Virus record (IMG/VR): IMGVR_UViG_3300037847_006664
Span: 1 to 36,521 of that record
From: a virus
Direction: 5' to 3' (one strand)
Length of the DNA stretch: 36,521 nt
Notes under the pieces: generated by a model
The model's database searches: none
Told to the model about the DNA's origin: nothing
The model's input: only the letters and a program-made list of their open reading frames with translations
Position numbers and translations under genes: made by a program
Shown here: positions 16,501-25,300 of the stretch, in pieces
Position numbering within the stretch: the stretch's first letter is position 1
Layout of the letters: every line of letters starts with the position of its first letter

Positions 16501-19500
16501 CATTTTCCATGAAGACATAATACCTTGTATTTGCTTTCAATCTCTTAGCAACAACTTCAAGATTTCTTGAACGACAATTGTGAACAACATCAACACCTAC
16601 AACTCTTTCGCCAAGACTAATTCTTTCTTCACCAGCAGAAAGTTGGAATCCAAAAGTTCTTTCGATTCCAGTTGTATTGATGGTTTGAAGTCTTTCACGA
16701 TCAAGAGTTACTCTATCAGTTGTAACTTGACGGATACCTGGTCCTCGTTCTGTCCTGCTGCTAATTCTTTGCCTGTTTAATATGGTATCTGTTACTTCTT
16801 CCTCAATAACTTCACGACCAGTCCATGTCTGTTCTGCAGAATTCCAGAAACTTGCAGACATACCACCATTCTCACGATCTTCAATACCGAGAAGATCTGC
16901 CATTCCGTTGAATACGGAATCAACTCTAACAATATCTGGAGTTGGAAGAACAACTTCTTCAATCCAAAAATCTGAAGCAGGATTCAGTTCAATAGCACCA
17001 GCAAAAAGTGCAATATGGAATGGATTGAGGTTTTCGGTCCTTGTTGCCAGGGGTTGATCAACAAAAGTTACTTCTTCAAATGCAAGAGTCAATCCAGAAC
17101 CATTTCTGGTAATATTACTATCAGCAAAATCTTCTGCCCAACGATAATCTGCATTTACTGGATCTGCTGCTGTAGAAACAGTTTCAAACTGAAGTGCAAC
17201 ATTTCTCTCAGTAGATCTTGGACGACATTCTCCACGAGTCATGTCAATGTCAAAGAATGAATCACCTTCTAAATTGTGAGAACTATGATTTCTAAAATTA
17301 TCTACAAAGAATCCAGATTTAAATTTATCTAATCCTGTGCTTGGATCTTTGATTGAGAGATTCTTCGTATCAGTCTCAAGTAATGAGAGTGTTGTATAGT
17401 TTTCAAGGGTCTTTACTCTATGCTCAAGTCCACCAATGTCTCTCATAGTAAATCTCTTATGAGAAATCATTCTCAGTTGAGAATCAAAGGTTGCATTAAT
17501 CATATAAGGTTGCATTGAGATTACACCAACCTCAAATCCCTCACTATTTGCAACAGGTGCTTTTGGATACTCAGAAGGTTCTCCATTCTTAAGTTCAAAC
17601 GCTCCTTCTTTGGTGAGATAAAGTCTATCTGTTCTTCCAAGGTAATATTCATAATCAAGTACAATCGTTTTGTCTGTTACTGCAGGTTCTGACTTTGTGC
17701 TTGTAAAAGTTCTAGATTCAAAACTGAATGGAGAATCTGCAGAAGAAAGCGAATATGCATCTACTCTTGGTCTCAAATCAATGAAATCCGATGCTCTTTG
17801 ATCAATGACAAATGGAATCTGTTTAGCATAATCAAGAGAATTGTAACTATTAACAGACTCTACAGTTCCTGTGCTTTCATCTGTTGAGAAGAAGTCAAAG
17901 ATAATTCTAATTTTTCTTGTTGGTTCTGGAGCGTCAGCCTTTCTAGTGATTCTTGCAAAATCACAAAACTCTTCTCTATGTCCATCATCAAAAATATAAT
18001 TAGAAGTGATGTTTCTATCACCAATATTAACTGTATTAAGAATTGCGGTAATTCCAGACTCACTCAATGAAATTTGTTCCTCTAATTCAAATCTCTTATC
18101 ATTTTCATATACAAAGTCTAACTGTGTGCCGCTGACAATACTTACAACCTTAGCAACTGCTCCAGAAGAAGATCCAATAAATGTTTCTCCGATAATTACA
18201 TTATTAGTAAATGTATCACTCTGAGATGAAACAATAATCGAAGGCAGATCTGGATTTGCAGTATCATTCGACTCAAATATTCCTAAAATTCTAAGAGCGT
18301 CAGGAACATTTAAAGAAATCGTGTCATCCTGAACTCTGGTTCCATATACTGCACTATATGTAAGTCCATCATTGAAAGTTGTAGATCCAATACCTGATCC
18401 CGCTTTATGAGATCTATCTACGATGAGATCAGAACATCTAGTAACAGTTTTTACCTTCGATGTTAATTTGGTTCTCTTTGCAGTTATAGTTAATGTTGCA
18501 TTTCCAGTTCTAGACAGATTAATAATAGTAATCTGTTTCAGATCTGCACTAATAGTTACTTGAGAACTTCTGATAAGTTCCTTATGTCCAGTTTCCCAAG
18601 TTAAAATATAATTAGTTTCAGTATATGGCTCTAAAATTAAATCATTATCTCCAAGATCATTTACATTGAAGGAGAAAGTAGTTCCTGTTACATTTGCAGT
18701 AATTTGCTTTCTTACAATATAGTTACTATCAAGTAAATTTATAGATGATACAAATGGATTTTGTAAATTGATAATTTTTCCTGCATCGTCTGCTTTTTCC
18801 AATACAGGAACAACAACTCTTGCATCAGTTGGAGATGATCCTGTTACTGCACCAACATTAACACCTGCTTCTGTGTTAGTGGCAGCAACAACTACTGTGG
18901 CACCATTATTTGCAAAACTTGCAACTCTATTGAATACTGGTGTAGTTAGTGATGGAACTCCATATGCAATAATATCACCGACTTTGAGATATGCACGGAA
19001 ATCACTTATACTTGCTCCTGTGATATTTCCATTTGCATTGATATCCAATTCTGTACCAGTTGGGAATACAAACTTGTCCTTAGTTAATGCCAAGTTTGCA
19101 GCAAAAGTAGATACACCAACAGTTCTACCAACTGACTTTACATCAGAAATATCATGATCTGTAATTACTGTGATATTTCTACCAGCATCCAGTCCATCAA
19201 TTTCAATTGGTTCATTAAGTTGGAATTGTCCACTTACATCTCTCAGTTTGAATGTGGTTGAATTGGATACTGCATCAACAGTGATTCCAGTCGCTCCACT
19301 GAACTTTCCTTTTACATGTGCAGCGTTTTGTGCTGTTAGTGCAAACCCAACAGTAATGTTTGTAAATGTTTGAATGTCGAAAAGTTTTAAATCATATCTA
19401 GATGTTCCCACACCTGAGATAACTTTTTGACTAAAATCGTAAACTCTTGCATTACCAATTTGATTACCAGAAGTAGGCAATCCAGTAGCAGGAAGTCTTT

Positions 19501-20764
19501 GGTCTCTTAACTCTACAAAATATGACATTCCGAGAGTTGGAGAACCGTAAACATTCTCAACTTGAACATTGTTTCCAATTCTAACTGGAACTCCAACATT
19601 CTCTTTTGATCTAGTAGTTCTTGGTTTTACAACATCGATTGAAGATGTTGAAACTTTATCAATTTCATATCCCCTTACATATGCTTTACCAGGAGATATT
19701 TGAAGTGTAAAGATATCATCAGATGGAGTATTACCATTCTGAGTCAGTTGAGTTGGAAGGTATATACCATTATTGCCAATTCTATCATTTAAAGATTCTT
19801 TGATGTCAATAGAGAATGGTCTAATGTAATAATCTCCAGACTCATCATATGTTCTTCTTGCTAATTCATCTTTGAAGATGTTATAATCTGTTTTATTAAC
19901 AATTTTTTCTACAACTCCATTGTCAACACGGAGAAGTTCTACAAAATTGACATCATTATTATCATTTAATGATTTTTTAGTTAAAGATGCAGAGAGTTTA
20001 AATCTATCAGCTCCAGGAGCAGACTCGTTTGAAAATCCTTGTGCATTATCATAAAGATCAGGATACTCTGAAGAAGCTGTTACAATTTCTTCTTTGATGA
20101 GGAGACCAACTTTATACGATGGTGTATCAGAGTATTGATCAAGGACAACAGTAGATGTAGGTGCTTTTACAAAGTAACCTCTAACAAAAAATACTCCTTC
20201 ACTTAAAGACGCAGAAGAACCAGTTTTTGTTGACTCAGAAACAATACACCTAGCAAATAAATTATTTGCTGCAATCGTAGTAGATGAGAAATTAATATCA
20301 GATAAAGTGATCAGATTTTCACCATCTTGGAATGTCTTTGATACACCATCCGTTCCAGAACCACTATACTTAACATATAAAGTATCAAACCCCTCTTCAG
20401 ATTCGACTGTAGTCAGTCTGTTTACTACAGTTGCTCTTACTCCAGAAGTCTCTCCTTCAATTTCAATCTTGTTATCGGCAAGATATTTTGTATAGGATGA
20501 AACAGGAATATCTAAGAAAGTTGGATCAATTCTTACTGCAAAGTAACTGTTATCATAAAAAATTCCACCTGGAATAACTACAGATCCTTCTTTAAAGAAG
20601 TGTTGTCCAAACTTTTCAATCTGTCCCTGAAGAATAGATTGAAGTGTAGTTAATTCCCTAGACTGGATTGGGTATCCAGGCTTGAACAGAACCTTATTAT
20701 AGTTCTTGTCTTCATTAAAATCATCAAAATATGGAGAGACATTTAAATTGGTGTTCTGGGTCAT
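13532..20764 (-). CDS. Giant DUF4815-type virion protein in the gp9-gp12 slot (2410 aa)
   Basis: A 2410-residue structural protein. The N-terminus NVSPYFDDFNEDKNYNKVLF (8-27) followed by KPGYPIQSRELTTLQSILQG and QIEKFGQHFFKEGSVV is the DUF4815-type domain of large cyanophage and related marine phage virion proteins. Near 1385-1430 comes SRNLEVVAKRLKANTRYYVF. Near 1645-1760 is GWYDPLAQSFLVDTD, then GGDLFFKTKDNTIPVTVQIR and a sandwich ending TRMGEEDLL. Residues about 1885-1955 contain a GxGY module and about 2030-2105 an IxxE-type module. The C-terminus has FNGFMIKVIMTSTNQAQAPR. In T4 this slot holds genes 9, 10, 11 and 12, so it may take over baseplate-periphery and fibre-attachment roles, but I see no T4 homology to prove it. 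Start is 4 bases after the gp8 stop. Confidence 0.88.
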   Translation of the reverse strand: MTQNTNLNVSPYFDDFNEDKNYNKVLFKPGYPIQSRELTTLQSILQGQIEKFGQHFFKEGSVVIPGGIFYDNSYFAVRIDPTFLDIPVSSYTKYLADNKIEIEGETSGVRATVVNRLTTVESEEGFDTLYVKYSGSGTDGVSKTFQDGENLITLSDINFSSTTIAANNLFARCIVSESTKTGSSASLSEGVFFVRGYFVKAPTSTVVLDQYSDTPSYKVGLLIKEEIVTASSEYPDLYDNAQGFSNESAPGADRFKLSASLTKKSLNDNNDVNFVELLRVDNGVVEKIVNKTDYNIFKDELARRTYDESGDYYIRPFSIDIKESLNDRIGNNGIYLPTQLTQNGNTPSDDIFTLQISPGKAYVRGYEIDKVSTSSIDVVKPRTTRSKENVGVPVRIGNNVQVENVYGSPTLGMSYFVELRDQRLPATGLPTSGNQIGNARVYDFSQKVISGVGTSRYDLKLFDIQTFTNITVGFALTAQNAAHVKGKFSGATGITVDAVSNSTTFKLRDVSGQFQLNEPIEIDGLDAGRNITVITDHDISDVKSVGRTVGVSTFAANLALTKDKFVFPTGTELDINANGNITGASISDFRAYLKVGDIIAYGVPSLTTPVFNRVASFANNGATVVVAATNTEAGVNVGAVTGSSPTDARVVVPVLEKADDAGKIINLQNPFVSSINLLDSNYIVRKQITANVTGTTFSFNVNDLGDNDLILEPYTETNYILTWETGHKELIRSSQVTISADLKQITIINLSRTGNATLTITAKRTKLTSKVKTVTRCSDLIVDRSHKAGSGIGSTTFNDGLTYSAVYGTRVQDDTISLNVPDALRILGIFESNDTANPDLPSIIVSSQSDTFTNNVIIGETFIGSSSGAVAKVVSIVSGTQLDFVYENDKRFELEEQISLSESGITAILNTVNIGDRNITSNYIFDDGHREEFCDFARITRKADAPEPTRKIRIIFDFFSTDESTGTVESVNSYNSLDYAKQIPFVIDQRASDFIDLRPRVDAYSLSSADSPFSFESRTFTSTKSEPAVTDKTIVLDYEYYLGRTDRLYLTKEGAFELKNGEPSEYPKAPVANSEGFEVGVISMQPYMINATFDSQLRMISHKRFTMRDIGGLEHRVKTLENYTTLSLLETDTKNLSIKDPSTGLDKFKSGFFVDNFRNHSSHNLEGDSFFDIDMTRGECRPRSTERNVALQFETVSTAADPVNADYRWAEDFADSNITRNGSGLTLAFEEVTFVDQPLATRTENLNPFHIALFAGAIELNPASDFWIEEVVLPTPDIVRVDSVFNGMADLLGIEDRENGGMSASFWNSAEQTWTGREVIEEEVTDTILNRQRISSRTERGPGIRQVTTDRVTLDRERLQTINTTGIERTFGFQLSAGEERISLGERVVGVDVVHNCRSRNLEVVAKRLKANTRYYVFMENVDMNEYAIPKQLKVEMVRGSFQTGDIVDNVGGYIAGAPSIRLRLADHDHEEGPFNAPTKKLPNTSSSYSGTSTQINIDLPGLASQVTPDHLGYVKTGMSLVNLSGTAEARVTGTELITDEKGELRFSLHIPDPKIASNPKFTTGTNTIRLTTVASNPARLDPGESSAETDYVATGYARNVQEQTLSIKTPEVERRQIGTDQPISRVTQELTRETITENQTTFGGWYDPLAQSFLVDTDNKSDGVFITGGDLFFKTKDNTIPVTVQIRTMRDGTPTTTVVPFGQVNIEPSDVLTSDDGSVATNFKFNSPVYLQAGYEYALVLIAPTEKYLTFITRMGEEDLLLKAVYNRQPYLGSLFKSQNQSTWTPSQLEDLKFTLNKAKFVTNTASSVIFYNSELPLGRIRKNNPVTAYSKRQRVSIADTTTTFVAGNEIRQGANSGKIVSVGGPLGLNASSLTLTSAGIGLTDGTFTGVEFTPLTGVGSSVVATVVVGSGAVTSINVTSAGSGYAVGDLLLANPIGATGSGVRVTVGIVSTTNLLIVDDVDSNISAGVAYTYFNSAGVGADMLAPTAVTNDAIRDGVTMLFDHHNHGMHASTNKLRVYDVQSDVKPTTLTAAVDNDTTIIKVADGSAFATFEGSPVGAANTGYLLINKEIISYNTISSNDITVASRVVDSSIKSNHARNTNVFKYEFNSVSLLKINKEHNIDPREKTFNSYHVKLTDTSKSFGTTRVGGGNNVQVSQNIPFEYINPSFNMVNPSGTTVSARIKTTSGTSISGSEASFQDLGYEPVTLNKLNRLDSPRIVASKVNESGLLGGEKSFALEFLMQTSNPDVSPLLDLETTNIIAVSNLVNSKVSDYETDARVRTPGADPNAGIYETKKIELEFTSNSLFVQFDAHREADADIRVFYKLFRKDMNDASQAYIPFNSDGSSDKVVNPNETENGFSEYKFTAENTPQFNGFMIKVIMTSTNQAQAPRLKDFRAIALRSFSTDE
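14900..15110 (-). repeat. GxGY module in the 2410-residue protein
   Basis: The encoded segment VEFTPLTGVGSSVVATVVVG then VTSINVTSAGSGYAVGDLLL has the same core (INVTxAGSGY, hydrophobic, GxTGSGxRV) as the units in gp14, gp8 and gp7. An IxxE-type copy (YLLINKEIISYNTI ... ASRVVDSSIKSNHARNTNVF) follows about 200 bases downstream, at 14440-14680. Confidence 0.6.
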
Positions 20765-20768
20765 GTTC

Positions 20769-22337
20769 TTAGAACTCTACTACGATTTTTACTTCTTCTT
20801 TTTGTGATGAGGACCTTGTAATTGGTGCTCTATTGTCAATGTAAATAATTTCACCTGAATATCTTTCAACATCTGGATTTGCTTTTCCTAAGTTAAAAGT
20901 TTGTCCCAGTTCAATAATTTTTCCACCAACAGTTGTGGTATTTTGATTGTCAAATGTAATATCAGGTATCAATGCATTTCCACTTACTGTTGTACAAGTA
21001 ATTGTATTTGCAGTTCCAACGAAATCAAAAAGTCTGAATCCATTGTTTGCGATTGTTGATAGTCCAACTGGTTGATAGTATTTTAATACTCCAGTATTTC
21101 TATTCCATGATGCAACATAACCAACCGCAGTAGAACCAACACCAACTGTTTGTCTTATCTCTGCATTTACTGGATATACAGTGTCAGATGTATGTCCAGC
21201 ACCGACTGGTTTCAGTTTTAATGCACCAAGATTTGTTGCGGTAGAAGTATTTATTAACTGTGTCTGACTTCCATGTACACGAGGATTTTTGACTAAACCA
21301 ACTCTTGAGAAGGTATTTCCAATCACATAATCAGGATCTGCATCATACTTTGAATAAACCATAACTCTGTATGCACCAAGTTCACGGTAAACATCATTTC
21401 CATGACCACCTTTTGGTGGTACTGGCACTTCAAATACTGCTCCAGAACCAGATGTTACTGGAGTTGATCCACCTGATATAGTGCTAAAGTTTAATAACGC
21501 TTTTGTATATCCTGTACCACCACTTGTAACTGTAACCGAAGTTACCTCTCCACCAGTAATCGTAACTGAGGCAAGTCCACCACTACCATCACCAAGAATT
21601 GGAACATTGGAAACTGTTCCTGTGGTTGCACCACCTTGCAGAACATATCCAGACCCTCTAGACTTAATTACAACAGTTTCAATCTTTCCATCAATTGAAG
21701 CACCTTTAACTGCTGCTGTAGTGACATCTCCCCAATTTCCTGGAACTGGAATATATTTCTCTGTGGTAAATTTGATGATGTCTGCTGGAGAAATTGTAAA
21801 CAGGTATTTCCACAAGTAACCATCCGCACCATTGCCTGCAACCTGTGGAACTGTATCTACAAAATTTGGTTCGTTTAATGATTTTTGACCAGTTGGGTAA
21901 TCTGGATTTGCTCCATTATTCAAGCAAAGATAAACTTTGAATTCGGAGTTTACAACATAAAATCGAGACTCATACAGAGTTTTTGAACTTGTTTGTGGTG
22001 CTGCATTATAAACATCATAATTATTTCTATACATGTCATAAGTGACACCTGAAGTCCAATCAACTCTAGGTACTACTCTTGCAACATCATTTGTCGTAAC
22101 TCTTTTCAAAAAGAGCATAGAATCATGATATGAATCCTCTTGCTCAAAGGAATCCTTTGGTTCTGGAGGATTTGTTGACCAATCACTCGTTCCATAATTA
22201 CCAATTGCAGTATTATTTGGATTTGGATGACCCAAGAAAGTGTAATAATAATTAGCGGTCGTACCAATACCCGTCAAACTTTTTGAAAAAGTTTCCGCAT
22301 TCAATATTCTAAATTGATCAGTGATTATGGCAGGCAT
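20769..22337 (-). CDS. 8: gp8 baseplate wedge protein
   Basis: In T4, gp8 is a dimeric component of each baseplate wedge (with gp10, gp7, gp6, gp53 and gp25). The 522-residue product aligns with T4 gp8 (334 residues) at several places: ARVVPRVDWTSGVTYDMYRN (86-105), then CLNNGANPD with DGYLWKYLFTISP (172-184) and EKYIPVPGNW (193-202). The C-terminus SGEIIYIDNRAPITRSSSQK matches the T4 end SGEMIYMENRPPI. Extra length is mainly residues 216-303, a GxGY repeat module with SRGSGYVLQGG and TSGGTGYTKALLNF, inserted between conserved parts. An exact late promoter (TATAAATA) lies 19 bases upstream of the ATG; no Shine-Dalgarno is visible in the short leader. Confidence 0.95.
   Translation of the reverse strand: MPAIITDQFRILNAETFSKSLTGIGTTANYYYTFLGHPNPNNTAIGNYGTSDWSTNPPEPKDSFEQEDSYHDSMLFLKRVTTNDVARVVPRVDWTSGVTYDMYRNNYDVYNAAPQTSSKTLYESRFYVVNSEFKVYLCLNNGANPDYPTGQKSLNEPNFVDTVPQVAGNGADGYLWKYLFTISPADIIKFTTEKYIPVPGNWGDVTTAAVKGASIDGKIETVVIKSRGSGYVLQGGATTGTVSNVPILGDGSGGLASVTITGGEVTSVTVTSGGTGYTKALLNFSTISGGSTPVTSGSGAVFEVPVPPKGGHGNDVYRELGAYRVMVYSKYDADPDYVIGNTFSRVGLVKNPRVHGSQTQLINTSTATNLGALKLKPVGAGHTSDTVYPVNAEIRQTVGVGSTAVGYVASWNRNTGVLKYYQPVGLSTIANNGFRLFDFVGTANTITCTTVSGNALIPDITFDNQNTTTVGGKIIELGQTFNLGKANPDVERYSGEIIYIDNRAPITRSSSQKEEVKIVVEF
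21429..21692 (-). repeat. GxGY module inserted in gp8
   Basis: gp8 residues 216-303 contain two units (VVIKSRGSGYVLQGG ... GGLASVTITGGEVTSVTV and TSGGTGYTKALLNFSTISGG), located where T4 gp8 has no counterpart. They match the repeats in gp14 and the gp7-type protein. Confidence 0.75.
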
Positions 22338-22355
22338 GTCGAGCGTTTTTTTGAT

Positions 22356-22363
22356 TATTTATA
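22356..22363 (-). promoter_or_regulatory. T4-type late promoter TATAAATA before gp8, exact consensus
   Basis: An exact TATAAATA on the minus strand, in the 32-base gap between the 3417-residue gene and gp8. By T4 geometry transcription would start roughly 6 bases downstream, leaving a leader of only about a dozen bases before the gp8 ATG. Confidence 0.85.
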
Positions 22364-22369
22364 CTGAAT

Positions 22370-25300
22370 TTAGTAAGCTACTCTTAATTGCAGGAGTCTT
22401 GACACATGTGCTGATGTTTCAATACCAGCGATTCCATTTTGATTATAGAAAGTAAATGACTTAGCAGTAGATACTGATCTAGTTCCTGTATTTATGGCAC
22501 CCCAACTATATGTTCCAAAAGTTGCAGAATTTGGTTGATTTGCAGTATTAATTCCTGTAAGAGAATTGACATTAGCAGATACACGAATTGTTGAAGATCC
22601 AATAGAAGTAACTTTACTTGCATAGTAAACATTATCAATGAAACTATTACCTATAGCAACAACAGAATTCACATCTCCAATAATTGATGTAACTCCTGCA
22701 CCAAGAGTAGTATTTCTAATTACAAAATAATCTCCAACAGCAATTCCTGGTTTAGAAACTTTACCTGCAGGGGCAGCACTATCATAAATCACATCACTTG
22801 GTCGTAAGTCGAATTCAATCATCGGTGTTGTAGTGTTAATGCCACTGGTACTAGCACCAATACTGGTAATCACACCATAATCACCAGAATAAGTAACATT
22901 CTTAAATTCTTCCACAACCACTGTAGTTCCAACACCAACTACTCTAATATCATTCAATGTTTGTCCAAGATTATCTACATTCTGGAATGCCCAAGAATCA
23001 TTGATGTACATCTTAGTTGAAGTCTCATCAAAAGGAGCAATAAGATTACTTGCTGGGAAATATTGTGGTTCAAGATAATCTCTTTCTTTGGAGATAACAA
23101 TACCATCAATAATTAAGTCAGAAGTCTGTTTAGTCCATTCTACAGGTCTCTTAAATGTGGAATCAGTTACAATGCCAACACCACCATATGTTTCAGTCTC
23201 TACAGTATCAGAAGCAATCAATTCATAAATGATTCTCTGATTTTGTGAAGAAATTCTATCTTGCTGTTGTAGTCTAAGTCTATCACCAGGTTTGATTGAT
23301 TCATCAACATCAATTTCTCTGAAGTCAGCAGAAGAACCAGTATAGAAGTAAATTCTAAAATTACTTCCAGGTTTTGGTGCTTCTTTAAATTCTAATCGTG
23401 TACCACTTGTAAACACATAATCAACATTTGGTTTTTGTAAGACATCATTTAAGAATATCAACAGATTGTTAGCAAGTATGATTCCAGAACCCTGTTTTGC
23501 TACAATACTGTAGTATTCTTTGTTTACAGTTGTTCTAGTAAGTAAGAATGATTTTCTAAAACCATTGAATTGATTGCTGAAATCATCCAGTTCAAGAAGT
23601 TGACCAAATGTCCATCCAGCAAACTTATCTTGATACTTATTGACAACAGTAACTACAAAATTACTTGTTCCAATTCCTACTGTATTGAATGGAATACCAG
23701 TGAGTGAAAGAACATCACCAACTTCATAACCTGATCCACGATCTGACATATTGAAGTTTACAATACTTCCACCAGTACCAACTACAACATCCATTTTGGC
23801 ACCAGATCCATTGCCACCAACAAGACCTAGATTTCTATATGGGGCAGGGGCCTCAACTGTAACTAATGGTGGGTTTGATGCACTATATCCAGAACCTCCT
23901 GCAGCAACAGTAAATCCAGTTATAACACCATTTGCCACAGTTGCAATTACTGAAGCACCCACACCAACGCCAAGAGTGTCAGCGATAGAAACTCTAGGAG
24001 CACTTATGTACCCAGATCCACCTGTAGAAACTCCAACAGATTGGACGGCACCACTGGAAACAGTTGCAAATCCAACTGCTTGTCTTGGAATTTGATATCC
24101 ACTACCAATACCAACTGAGAACTCGTTGATAATACCACCTTTTGGAAGATCACCATTTGGTCCAGTTCCAGTGAAGTCAATAGTTTGACCAACACCAGTT
24201 ATCTGATAATCTGAATTTTGAATAGATCCAACATCACCAAAGAATGGTTTTTGGAAAATATTGTCAATGAGAATAGCACCAAAACTAGAGTTAATTCCTG
24301 TAACTGTTTGTCCATTTAATTTGAGATCAAATGTATCAGTAGAACCATCAAACTGCTCAGAAATATCATCGAGGATTACATTATTAGTATAATCTAGTCT
24401 ATAATATGCTCTACCAGCAAATGTAGATTTGGTGGTTAAACTTCCAATTCCAGTTGGACCATATGGAACATCAGTGAAGTAAAGTTTTCCATGATCAATT
24501 CTATAGTCTCCAGAAAGAACTGTGGTTGCAGCACCTACAGTATGTGCAGCGGCAACTGTTCCCATTTGACCACGAATGACAGCAAGTCTGTTTGTTAATC
24601 CAACTCCTACTAACTGAACTTTAAGTATCTCATCTTCAATCTTGATAAGAGACTTACCTTTGATATTTGAGATATCATTTACTGTTACTGTGGTTGAACC
24701 AATTCCCACTGCTTGTGAGAGACCAATACTAACATCCTTTCTGGCAACAGGACTTTGAATTATATTATCAACTGTGATAATTGCTCTAGAGGTTGCAACA
24801 TCACTTGGAACTGCAAAACTATGTGTAGATCCAATTCCTGTTATTGAATCGAAATCAACAGATGTTCCTGCAGTAGCCTCAGATGATCCTATTGCAAGTT
24901 TGAATTGATCATCAGTAATCTTAATAGCAAAAACTTCACTTGGTAATTTATCAGTTGCAGCAATGCCAATTCCTGGAGAACTTGTAGTATTGATTCCAAT
25001 AGTTGTGCCAGTATTCTGTGAATTATTGGTTGGAGAATATACAAGTCTTTCTCCAGTATTGAAATTATGTCGAGGGATTGTTATTGTATTTGTTGATGTA
25101 TCAATTGCTGCTGGGTCAAAGGTATGATAGAAAAGAGTATCCCCACCAGTAAAGACAGAGAATGTGGACATACCCACTATTCCACCACCAATACTAGTTG
25201 TATATCCAGTAAACTGAGAACTGATATCATCAATCAGTAATACCTTGTTTGTAATTGATTCGTTGTAATCGGTGATCACCTTAGAATCAAATATAATAAA

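Noticed and set aside
21240-21260. AATAAATA-like string inside gp8 and CATAAATA-like string near 22487 inside the gp7-type gene
   Set aside because: Both are deep inside coding sequence with no gene start at a suitable distance.
23751-24095. Open frames on the plus strand (for example 14844-15329, 1376-1765, 23751-24095, 18768-19157)
   Set aside because: Each lies wholly antisense to a recognised or clearly coding minus-strand gene. Their composition (Pro/Thr/Val/Leu-rich) is what the opposite strand of Gly/Thr/Val-rich coding gives. No family is recognisable.
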